Below, piece by piece: positions 27,721 to 39,830 of a stretch of 64,000 nt of DNA. Each line of letters starts with the position of its first letter. Position 1 is the stretch's first letter. Both the position numbers and the translations under genes were made by a program. The notes under the pieces are model-generated. The model saw only the letters and a list, made by a program, of their open reading frames with translations, did not search any database and was not told where the DNA came from. This stretch comes from Hippophae tibetana (lineage: Eukaryota; Streptophyta; Magnoliopsida; Rosales; Elaeagnaceae), in NCBI GenBank assembly GCA_037013495.1, contig CM072810.1, positions 33,633,843 through 33,697,842 of the forward strand, given 5' to 3'.

Positions 27721-30700
27721 AAATTTCTTAGATAGAATTAACCCTTTTTAGGGGTTTTAGAAAAAAATAATCCGAGCTCAAAAATGATTATTTCAATGAA
27801 TTTGGAGTTGTACTTCTTCCAAATAACATGAAATAATTTGCAGACCACTCATATAGGTATTTGAGCTAAAAAATAAATCTATAACTACGAAGTTGATTAA
27901 AAATTTTGAACTCTATATCCAGCAAGAGGATGAAACTTGGAACAAATTCTAATCATGTTTTTCAAACATTATCAACTACTCGTACAATTTGGGTGGACCT
28001 ATAAGGAAAGGGAAGTAGATTGAGAAATTCCTTACTAGCTTACTTTGTCATTTTCAAGCAAAAGTTACCTTGCTTAAATACATGAAAAATCCTTGTGAAC
28101 TTACTGTTAAATGAATGACTTGGGCAAGTATTCGAACTGCATCACTTGTCTCCAATATGTCAGCCATCCACTGACGAGGACACAAAGAACTTGGCTTTAT
28201 AGACATCAAGGATAGTGGTCTTAGCGAAGATCTTTTTGACACAGTTTTTAGGAATGATGACTCTAATACCAATGAAGAGAAATGGGATCTACTTTCCCAG
28301 AGAGTTACTAAATTTCTTAGATAGAATTAACCCTTTTTAGGGGTTTTAGAAAAAAATAATCATAGCTCCAAAATGATTATTTCAATGAATTTGGAGTTGT
28401 ACTTCTTCCAAACAACATGAAATATTTTGTAGACCACTCATATAGGTATTTGAGCTAAAAAATAAATCTAGAACTACGAAGTTGACCAAAAAATTTGAAC
28501 TCTATATCAAGCAAAAGGATGAAACTTGGAACAAATTCTAATCAAGTTTTTCAAACACTATCAACTACTCGTACAATTTGGGTGGACCTATATGGAGAGG
28601 GAAATAGATTGATAAATTCCTTACTAGCTTACCTTATCATTTTCCAGCAAAAGTTACCTTGCTTAAATACATGAAAAATCCTTGTGAACTTACTGTTAAA
28701 TGAATGACTTGGGCATGTATTCGAACTGCATCACTTGTCTCCAATATGTCAGCCATCCACTTATGAGGACACAAAGAACTTGGCTTTATAGACATCAAGG
28801 ATAGTGGTCTTAGCCAAGATCTTTTTGACACAGTTTTTAGGAATGATGACTCTAATACCAATGAAGAGAAATGGGATCTACTTTCCCAGAGAGTTACTAA
28901 ATTTCTTAGATAGAATTAACCCTTTTTAGGGGTTTTAGAAAAAAATAATCATAGCTCCAAAATGATTATTTCAATGAATTTGGAGTTGTACTTCTTCCAA
29001 ACAACATGAAATATTTTGGAAACCACTCATATAGGTATTTGAGCTAAAAAATAAATCTAGAACTACGAAGTTGACCAAAAATTTTGAACTCTATATCCAG
29101 CAAGAGGATGAAACTTGGAACAAATTCTAATCATGTTTTTCAAACATTATCAAATACTCGTACAATTTGGGTGGACCTATAAGGAAAGGGCATTAGATTG
29201 AGAAATTCCTTACTAGCTTACCTTATCATTTTCAAGCAAAAGTTACCTTGCTTAAATACATGAAAAATCCTTGTGAACTTACTGTTAAATGAATCACTTG
29301 GGCAAGTATTCGAACTGCATCACTTGTATCCAATATGTTAGCCATCCACTTACGAGGATGGAAAGAGCTTGGCTTTGTAGACATCAAGGATAGTGGTCTT
29401 AGCGAAGATCTTTTTGACACAGTTTTTAGGAATCATGACTCTAATACCAATGAATAGAAATGGGATCTACTTTCCCAGAGAGTTACCAAATTTCTTAGAT
29501 AGAATTAGCCCTTTTTTAGGGGTTTTAGAAAAAAATAATCCGAGCTCTAAAATGATTATTTCAATGAATTTAGAGTTGTACTTCTTTCAAACAACATGAA
29601 ATATTTTGCAGACCACCCATATAGGTATTTGAGCTAAAAAATAAATCTAGACCTACGAAGTTGACCAAAAATTTTGAACTCTATATCCAGCAAGAGGATG
29701 AAACTTGGAACAAATTCTAATCATGTTTTTCAAACATTATCAAATACTCGTACAATTTGGGTGGACCTATAAGGAAAGGGCATTAGATTGAGAAATTCCT
29801 TACTAGCTTACCTTATCATTTTCAAGCAAAAGTTACCTTGCTTAAATACATGAAAAATCCTTGTGAACTTACTGTTAAATGAATCACTTGGGCAAGTATT
29901 CGAACTGCATCACTTGTATCCAATATGTTAGCCATCCACTTACGAGGATGGAAAGAGCTTGGCTTTGTAGACATCAAGGATAGTGGTCTTAGCGAAGATC
30001 TTTTTGACACAGTTTTTAGGAATGATGACTCTAATACCAATGAAGAGAAATGGGATCTACTTTCCCAGAGAGTTAGTAAATTTCTTAGATAGAATTAACC
30101 CTTTTTAGGGGTTTTAGAAAAAAATAATCCGAGCTCAAAAATGATTATTTCAATGAATTTAGAGTTGTACTTCTTCCAAACAACATGAAATATTTTTTAG
30201 ACCACTCATATAGGTATGTGAGCTAAAAAATAAATCTAGAACTACGAAGTTGACCAAAAATTTTGAACTCTATATCAAGCAAAATGATGAAACTTGGAAC
30301 AAATACTAATCATGTTTTTCAAACACTATCAACTACTCGTACAATTTGGGTGGACCTATATGGAGAGGGAAATAGATTGAGAAATTCCTTACTAGCTTAC
30401 CTTATCATTTTCAAGCAAAAGTTACCTTGCTTAAATACATGAAAAATCCTTGTGAACTTACTGTTAAATGAATGACTTGGGCAAGTATTCGAACTGCATC
30501 ACTTGTCTCCAATATGTCAGCCATCCACTTACGAGGACACAAAGAACTTGCCTTTATAGACATCAAGGATAGTGGTCTTAGCGAAGATCTTTTTGACACA
30601 GTTTTTAGGAATGATGACTCTAATACCAATGAAGAGAAATGGGATCTACTTTCCCAGAGAGTTACTAAATTTCTTAGATAGAATTAACCCTTTTTAGGGG

Positions 30701-32177
30701 TTTTAGAAAAAAATAATCATAGCTCCAAAATGATTATTTCAATGAATTTGGAGTTGTACTTCTTCCAAACAACATGAAATATTTTGTAGACCACTCATAT
30801 AGGTATTTGAGCTAAAAAATAAATCTAGAACTACGAAGTTGACCAAAAAATTTGAACTCTATATCAAGCAAAAGGATGAAACTTGGAACAAATTCTAATC
30901 AAGTTTTTCAAACACTATCAACTACTCGTACAATTTGGGTGGACCTATATGGAAAGGGAAATAGATTGATAAATTCCTTACTAGCTTACCTTATCATTTT
31001 CCAGCAAAAGTTACCTTGCTTAAATACATGAAAAATCCTTGTGAACTTACTGTTAAATGAATGACTTGGGCAAGTATTCGAACTGCATCACTTGTCTCCA
31101 ATATGTCAGCCATCCACTTATGAGGACACAAAGAACTTGGCTTTATAGACATCAAGGATAGTGGTCTTAGCCAAGATCTTTTTGACACAGTTTTTAGGAA
31201 TGATGACTCTAATATCAATGAAGAGAAATGGGATCTACTTTCCCAGAGAGTTACTAAATTTCTTAGATAGAATTAACCCTTTTTAGGGGTTTTAGAAAAA
31301 AATAATCATAGCTCCAAAATGATTATTTCAATGAATTTGGAGTTGTACTTCTTCCAAACAACATGAAATATTTTGCAAACCACTCATATAGGTATTTGAG
31401 CTAAAAAATAAATCTAGAACTACGAAGTTGACCAAAAATTTTGAACTCTATATCCAGCAAGAGGATGAAACTTGGAACAAATTCTAATCATGTTTTTCAA
31501 ACATTATCAAATACTCGTACAATTTGGGTGGACCTATAAGGAAAGGGCATTAGATTGAGAAATTCCTTACTAGCTTACCTTATCATTTTCAAGCAAAAGT
31601 TACCTTGCTTAAATACATGAAAAATCCTTGTGAACTTACTGTTAAATGAATCACTTGGGCAAGTATTCGAACTGCATCACTTGTATCCAATATGTTAGCC
31701 ATCCACTTACGAGGATGGAAAGAGCTTGGCTTTGTAGACATCAAGGATAGTGGTCTTAGCGAAGATCTTTTTGACACAGTTTTTAGGAATCATGACTCTA
31801 ATACCAATGAATAGAAATGGGATCTACTTTCCCAGAGAGTTACTAAATTTCTTAGATAGAATTAGCCCTTTTTTAGGGGTTTTAGAAAAAAATAATCCGA
31901 GCTCTAAAATGATTATTTCAATGAATTTAGAGTTGTACTTCTTTCAAACAACATGAAATATTTTGCAGACCACCCATATAGGTATTTGAGCTAAAAAATA
32001 AATCTAGAACTACGAAGTTGACCAAAAATTTGAACTCTATATCCAGCAAGAGGATGAAACTTGGAACAAATTCTAATCATGTTTTTCAAACATTATCAAC
32101 TACTCGTACAATTTGGGTGGACCTATAAGGAAAAGGAAGTAGATTGAGAAATTCCTTACTAGCTTACTTTATCATTT
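27721..32177 (+). repeat. Mixed region with tetrameric order
   Basis: Monomers 28054, 28643 (type c), 29232 (GGATGG), 29822 (chimera), 30411 (type b), 31000 (type c) and 31589 (GGATGG) follow. The pair c then GGATGG recurs 2,357 bp apart (28643/31000 and 29232/31589), so a four-monomer period is in use here. Private changes include ccactGacgagg in 28054 and gggcaTgtattcg in 28643. It links the hexamer region to the tetramers that follow. Confidence 0.65.
29822..30410 (+). repeat. Chimeric monomer: GGATGG front, type-a rear
   Basis: The front, to about 29,968, has atgtTagcc and ggATGGaaagagc. From 30,023 the sequence has gaatGatgac, gaaGagaaat, agttaGTaaat, gagctcAAAAATG, tatGtgagc, aaaatgatg and aaaTACTaatc, all type-a marks. 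The switch lies between about 29,970 and 30,023, a window of some 55 bp. An unequal exchange or a conversion tract end would produce this. Confidence 0.75.
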
Positions 32178-35100
32178 TCAAGCAAAAGTTACCTTCCTTA
32201 AATACATGAAAAATCCTTGTGAACTTACTGTTAAATGAATGACTTGGGCAAGTATTCGAACTGCATCACTTCTATCCAATATGTCAGCCATCCACTTACG
32301 AGGACACAAAGAACTTGGCTTTATAGACATCACGGATAATGGTCTTAGCGAAGATCTTTTTGACACAGTTTTTAGGAATGATGACTCTAATACCAATGAA
32401 GAGAAATAGGATCTACTTTCCCAGAGAATTACTAAATTTCTTAGATAGAATTAACCCTTTTTAGGGGTTTTAGAAAAAAATAATCATAGCTCCAAAATGA
32501 TTATTTCAATGAATTTGGAGTTGTACTTCTTCCAAACAACATGAAATATTTTGCAGACCACTCATATAGGTATTTGAGCTAAAAAATAAATCTAGAACTA
32601 CGAAGTTGATTAAAAATTTTGAACTCTATATCCAGCAAGAGGATGAAACTTGGAACAAATTCTAATCATGTTTTTCAAACATTATCAACTACTCGTACAA
32701 TTTGGGTGGACCTATAAGGAAAGGGAAGTAGATTGAGAAATTCCTTACTAGCTTACTTTATCATTTTCAAGCAAAAGTTACCTTGCTTAAATACATGAAA
32801 AATCCTTGTGAACTTACTGTTAAATGAATCACTTGGGCAAGTATTCGAACTGCATCACTTGTATCCAATATGTCAGCCATCCACTTATGAGGACACAAAG
32901 AATTTGGCTTTATAGACATGAAGGATAGTGGTCTTAGCCAAGATCTTTTTGACACAGTTTTTAGGAATGATGACTCTAATACCAATGAAGAGAAATGGGA
33001 TCTACTTTCCGAGAGAGTTACTAAATTTCTTAGATAGAATTAACCCTTTTTAGGGGTTTTAGAAAAAAATAATCATAGCTCCAAAATGATTATTTCAATG
33101 AATTTGGAGTTGTACTTCTTCCAAACAACATGAAATATTTTGCAGACCACTCATATAGGTATTTGAGCTAAAAAATAAATCTAGAACTACGAAGTTGATT
33201 AAAAATTTTGAACTCTATATCCAGCAAGAGGATGAAACTTGGAACAAATTCTAATCATATTTTTCCAACATTATCAACTACTCGTACAATTTGGGTGGAC
33301 CTATAAGGAAAGGGAAGTAGATTGAGAAATTCCTTACTAGCTTACTTTATCATTTTCAAGCAAAAGTTACCTTGCTTAAATACATGAAAAATCCTTGTGA
33401 ACTTACTGTTAAATGAATCACTTGGGCAAGTATTCGAACTGCATCACTTGTATCCAATATGTCAGCCATCCACTTATGAGGACACAAAGAACTTGGCTTT
33501 ATAGACATCAAGGATAGTGGTCTTAGCCAAGATCTTTCTGACACAGTTTTTAGGAATGATGACTCTAATACCAATGAAGAGAAATGGGATCTACTTTCCC
33601 AGAGAGTTACTAAATTTCTTAGATAGAATTAACCCTTTTTAGGGGTTTTAGAAAAAAATAATCCGAGCTCCAAAATGATTATTTCAATGAATTTAGGGTT
33701 GTACTTCTTCCAAACAACATGAAATATTTTGCAGACCACTCATATAGGTATTTGAGCTAAAAAATAAATCTAGAACTACGAAGTTGCCCAAAAATTTTGA
33801 ACTCTATATCAAGCAAAATGATGAAACTTGGAACAAATTCTAATCATGTTTTTCAAACACTATCAACTACTCGTACAATTTGGGTGGACCTATATGGAAA
33901 GGGAAATAGATTGAGAAATTACTTACTAGCTTACCTTATCATTTCAAGCAAAAGTTACCTTGCTTAAATACATGAAAAATCCTTGTGAACTTAGAGTTAA
34001 ATGAATGACTTGGGCAAGTATTCGAACTGCATCACTTGTCTCCAATATGTCAGCCATCCACTTATGAGGACACAAAGAACTTGGCTTTATAGACATCAAG
34101 GATAGTGGTCTTAGCCAAGATCTTTTTGACACAGTTTTTAGGAATGATGACTCTAATATCAATGAAGAGAAATGGGATCTACTTTCCCAGAGAGTTACTA
34201 AATTTCTTAGATAGAATTAACCCTTTTTAGGGGTTTTAGAAAAAAATAATCATAGCTCCAAAATGATTATTTCAATGAATTTGGAGTTGTACTTCTTCCA
34301 AACAACATGAAATATTTTGCAAACCACTCATATAGGTATTTGAGCTAAAAAATAAATCTAGAACTACGAAGTTGACCAAAAATTTTGAACTCTATATCCA
34401 GCAAGAGGATGAAACTTGGAACAAATTCTAATCATGTTTTTCAAACATTATCAACTACTCGTACAATTTGGGTGGACCTATAAGGAAAGGGAAGTAGATT
34501 GAGAAATTCCTTACTAGCTTACTTTATCATTTTCAAGCAAAAGTTACCTTCCTTAAATACATGAAAAATCCTTGTGAACTTACTGTTAAATGAATGACTT
34601 GGGCAAGTATTCGAACTGCATCACTTCTATCCAATATGTCAGCCATCCACTTACGAGGACACAAAGAACTTGGCTTTATAGACATCACGGATAATGGTCT
34701 TAGCGAAGATCTTTTTGACACAGTTTTTAGGAATGATGACTCTAATACCAATGAAGAGAAATAGGATCTACTTTCCCAGAGAATTACTAAATTTCTTAGA
34801 TAGAATTAACCCTTTTTAGGGGTTTTAGAAAAAAATAATCATAGCTCCAAAATGATTATTTCAATGAATTTGGAGTTGTACTTCTTCCAAACAACATGAA
34901 ATATTTTGCAGACCACTCATATAGGTATTTGAGCTAAAAAATAAATCTAGAACTACGAAGTTGATTAAAAATTTTGAACTCTATATCCAGCAAGAGTATG
35001 AAACTTGGAACAAATTCTAATCATGTTTTTCAAACATTATCAACTACTCGTACAATTTGGGTGGACCTATAAGGAAAGGGAAGTAGATTGAGAAATTCCT

Positions 35101-36887
35101 TACTAGCTTACTTTATCATTTTCAAGCAAAAGTTACCTTGCTTAAATACATGAAAAATCCTTGTGAACTTACTGTTAAATGAATCACTTGGGCAAGTATT
35201 CGAACTGCATCACTTGTATCCAATATGTCAGCCATCCACTTATGAGGACACAAAGAATTTGGCTTTATAGACATCAAGGATAGTGGTCTTAGCCAAGATC
35301 TTTTTGACACAGTTTTTAGGAATGATGACTCTAATACCAATGAAGAGATATGGGATCTACTTTCCCAGAGAGTTACTAAATTTCTTAGATAGAATTAACC
35401 CTTTTTAGGGGTTTTAGAAAAAAATAATCATAGCTCCAAAATGATTATTTCAATGAATTTGGAGTTGTACTTCTTCCAAACAACATGAAATATTTTGCAG
35501 ACCACTCATATAGGTATTTGAGCTAAAAAATAAATCTAGAACTACGAAGTTGATTAAAAATTTTGAACTCTATATCCAGCAAGAGGATGAAACTTGGAAC
35601 AAATTCTAATCATATTTTTCAAACATTATCAACTACTCGTACAATTTGGGTGGACCTATAAGGAAAGGGAAGTAGATTGAGAAATTCCTTACTAGCTTAC
35701 TTTATCATTTTCAAGCAAAAGTTACCTTGCTTAAATACATGAAAAATCCTTTTGAACTTACTGTTAAATGAATGACTTGGGCAAGTATTCGAACTGCATC
35801 ACTTGTATCCAATATGTCAGCCATCCACTTACGAGGACACAAAGAACTTGGCTTTATAGACATGAAGGATAGTGGTCTTAGCGAAGATCTTTTTGACACA
35901 GTTTTTAGGAATGATGACTCTAATACAAATGAAGAGAAATGGGATCTACTTTCCCAGAGAGTTACTAAATTTCTTAGATAGAATTAACCCTTTTTAGGGG
36001 TTTTAGAAAAAAATAATCCGAGCTCCAAAATGATTATTTCAATGAATTTAGGGTTGTACTTCTTCCAAACAACATGAAATATTTTGCAGACCACTCATAT
36101 AGGTATTTGAGCTAAAAAATAAATCTAGAACTACGAAGTTGACCAAAAATTTTGAACTCTATATCAAGCAAAATGATGAAACTTGGAACAAATTCTAATC
36201 ATGTTTTTCAAACACTATCAACTACTCGTACAATTTGGGTGGACCTATATGGAAAGGGAAATAGATTGAGAAATTACTTACTAGCTTACCTTATCATTTC
36301 AAGCAAAAGTTACCTTGCTTAAATACATGAAAAATCCTTGTGAACTTACAGTTAAATGAATGACTTGGGCAAGTATTCGAACTGCATCACTTGTCTCCAA
36401 TATGTCAGCCATCCACTTATGAGGACACAAAGAACTTGGCTTTATAGACATCAAGGATAGTGGTCTTAGCCAAGATCTTTTTGACACAGTTTTTAGGAAT
36501 GATGACTCTAATACCAATGAAGAGAAATGGGATCTACTTTCCCAGAGAGTTACTAAATTTCTTAGATAGAATTAACCCTTTTTAGGGGTTTTAGAAAAAA
36601 ATAATCCGAGCTCCAAAATGATTATTTCAAAGAATTTAGAGTTGTACTTCTACCAAACAACATGAAATATTTTGCAGACCACTCATATAGGTATTTTAGC
36701 TAAAAAATAAATCTAGAACTACGAAGTTGACCAAAAATTTTGAACTCTATATCAAGCAAAATGATGAAACTTGGAACAAATTCTAATCATGTTTTTCAAA
36801 CACTATCAACTACTCGTACAATTTGGGTGGACCTATATGGAAAGGGAAATAGATTGAGAAATTCCTTACTAGCTTACCTTATCATTT
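32178..36887 (+). repeat. Two tetrameric higher-order units (2,355 bp each)
   Basis: Unit one is 32178, 32767, 33356, 33944 and unit two is 34533, 35122, 35711, 36299. The first monomer of each has ccttCCttaaat, cttCTAtcc, atcaCggatAatgg, aaatAgg and agagAatt. The second has agaaTttggc. The third is preceded by catAtttttc. The fourth lacks one T (atcatttcaag instead of atcattttcaag), which is why the unit is 2,355 rather than 2,356 bp. The third monomers differ between units (33356 ends cttatgagg, 35711 cttacgagg with gacatGaagg), so exchange has occurred inside the units. A third copy of this unit lies at 40,420. Confidence 0.78.
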
Positions 36888-39241
36888 TCAAGCAAAAGTT
36901 ACCTTGCTTAAATACATGAAAAATCCTTGTGAACTTACTGTTAAATGAATGACTTGGGCAAGTATTCGAACTGCATCACTTGTATCCAATATGTCAGCCA
37001 TCCACTTACGAGGACACAAAGAACTTGGCTTTATAGACATGAAGGATAGTGGTCTTAGCGAAGATCTTTTTGACACAGTTTTTAGGAATGATGACTCTAA
37101 TACCAATGAAGAGAAATGGGATCTACTTTCCCAGAGAGTTACTAAATTTCTTAGATAGAATTAACCCTTTTTAGGGGTTTTAGAAAAAAATATTCCGAGC
37201 TCCAAAATGATTATTTCAATGAATTTAGAGTTGTACTTCTTCCAAACAACATGAAATATTTTGCAGACCACTCATATAGGTATTTGAGCTAAAAAATAAA
37301 TCTAGAACTACGAAGTTGACCAAAAATTTTGAACTCTATATCCAGCAAGAGGATGAAACTTGGAACAAATTCTAATCATGTTTTTCAAACATTATCAACT
37401 ACTCGTACAATTTGGGTGGACCTGTAAGGAAAGGGCATTAGATTGAGAAATTCCTTACTAGCTTACCTTATCATTTTCAAGAAAAAGTTACCTTGCTTAA
37501 ATACATGAAAAATCCTTGTGAACTTACTGTTAAATGAATCACTTGGGCAAGTATTCGAACTGCATCACTTGTATCCAATATGTCAGCCATCCACTTACGA
37601 GGACACAAAGAACTTGGCTTTATAGACATCAAGGATAGTGGTCTTAGCCAAGATCTTTTTAACACAGTTTTTAGGAATGATGACTCCAATACCAATGAAG
37701 AGAAATGGGATCTACTTTCCCAGAGAGTTACTAAATTTCTTAGATAGAATTAACCCTTTTTAGGGGTTTTAGAAAAAATAATCATAGCTCCAAAATGATT
37801 ATTTCAATGAATTTGGAGTTGTACTTCTTCCAAACAACATGAAATATTTTGCAGACCACTCATATAGGTATTTGAGCTAAAAACTAAATCTAGAACTACG
37901 AAGTTGACCAAAAATTTTGAACTCTATATCAAGCAAAATGATGAAACTTGGAACAAATTCTAATCATGTTTTTCAAACACTATCAACTACTCGTACAATT
38001 TGGGTGGACCAATATGGAAAGGGAAATAGATTGAGAAATTCCTTACTAGCTTACCTTATCATTTCAAGCAAAAGTAACCTTGCTTAAATACATGAAAAAT
38101 CCTTGTGAACTTACAGTTAAATGAATGACTTGGGCAAGTATTCGAACTACATCAATTGTCTCCAATATGTCAGCCATCCACTTATGAGGACACAAAGAAC
38201 TTGGCTTTATAGACATCAAGGATAGTGGTCTTAGCCAAGATCTTTTTGACACAGTTTTTAGGAATGATGACTCTAATACCAATGAAGAGAAATGGGATCT
38301 ACTTTCCTAGAGAGTTACTAAATTTCTTAGATAGAATTAACCCTTTTTAGGGGTTTTAGAAAAAAATAATCCGAGCTCCAAAATGATTATTTCAATGAAT
38401 TTAGAGTTGTACTTCTTCCAAACAACATGAAATATTTTGCAGACCACTCATATAGGTATTTGAGCTAAAAAATAAATCTAGAACTACGAAGTTGACCAAA
38501 AATTTTGAACTCTATATCAAGCAAGATGATGAAACTTGGAACAAATTCTAATCATGTTTTTCAAACACTATCAACTACTCGTACAATTTGGGTGGACCTA
38601 TATGGAAAGGGAAATAGATTGAGAAATTCCTTACTAGCTTACCTTATCATTTTCAAGCAAAAGTTACCTTGCTTAAATACATGAAAAATCCTTGTGAACT
38701 TACTGTTAAATGAATGACTTGGGCAAGTATTCGAACTGCATCACTTGTATCCAATATGTCAGCCATCCACATACGAGGACACAAAGAACTTGGCTTTATA
38801 GACATCAAGGATAGTGGTCTTAGCGAAGATCTTTTTGACACAGTTTTTAGGAATGATGACTCTAATACCAATGAAGAGAAATGGGATCTACTTTCCCAGA
38901 GAGTTACTAAATTTCTTAGATAGAATTAACCCTTTTTAGGGGTTTTAGAAAAAAATATTCCGAGCTCCAAAATGATTATTTCAATGAATTTAGAGTTGTA
39001 CTTCTTCCAAACAACATGAAATATTTTGCAGACCACTCATATAGGTATTTGAGCTAAAAAATAAATCTAGAACTACGAAGTTGACCAAAAATTTTGAACT
39101 CTATATCCAGCAAGAGGATGAAACTTGGAACAAATTCTAATCATGTTTTTCAAACATTATCAACTACTCGTACAATTTGGGTGGACCTGTAAGGAAAGGG
39201 CATTAGATTGAGAAATTCCTTACTAGCTTACCTTATCATTT
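36888..39241 (+). repeat. Four-monomer block repeated at 46.3 kb
   Basis: Monomers 36888 (gacatGaagg), 37477, 38064 and 38653 occur again in the same order at 46306, 46895, 47482 and 48071, 9,418 bp away. 37477 and 46895 share the upstream ccuGtaaggaaagggcattag-type change, caagAaaaagtt, ttttTAacacag and gactCcaat, and both are 587 bp long. 38064 and 47482 share the T-deleted start, aaagtAacc, actAcatcaAttg and a change in the cccagag motif. The copies are not perfect, so this is an older or partly homogenised duplication. Confidence 0.75.
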
Positions 39242-39830
39242 TCAAGAAAAAGTTACCTTGCTTAAATACATGAAAAATCCTTGTGAACTTACTGTTAAAT
39301 GAATCACTTGGGCAAGTATTCGAACTGCATCACTTGTATCCAATATGTCAGCCATCCACTTACGAGGACACAAAGAACTTGGCTTTATAGACATCAAGGA
39401 TAGTGGTCTTAGCGAAGATCTTTTTGACACAGTTTTTAGGAATGATGACTCTAATACCAATGAAGAGAAATGGGATCTACTTTCCCAGAGAGTTACTAAA
39501 TTTTTTAGATAGAATTAACCCTTTTTAGGGGTTTTAGAAAAAAATAATCATAGCTCCAAAATGATTATTTCAATGAATTTGGAGTTGTACTTCTTCCAAA
39601 CAACATGAAATATTTTGCAAACCACTCATATAGGTATTTGAGCTAAAAAATAAATCTAGAACTACGAAGTTGACCAAAAACTTTGAACTCTATATCCAGC
39701 AAGAGGATGAAACTTGGAACAAATTCTAATCATGTTTTTCAAACATTATCAAATACTCGTACAATTTGGGTGGACCTATAAGGAAAGGGCATTAGATTGA
39801 GAAATTGCTTACTAGCTTACCTTATCATTT
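39242..39830 (+). repeat. Chimeric monomer
   Basis: The front matches the 37477 type (caagAaaaagtt, gaatCacttgg), but by 39,413 it has cttagCgaag, tttttGacacag and gactCtaat where 37477 has ccaag, Aacac and ctCcaat. The switch is between about 39,300 and 39,413. It also has a private aaattTtttagatag near 39,500. The rear half leads into a GGATGG monomer. Confidence 0.6.
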
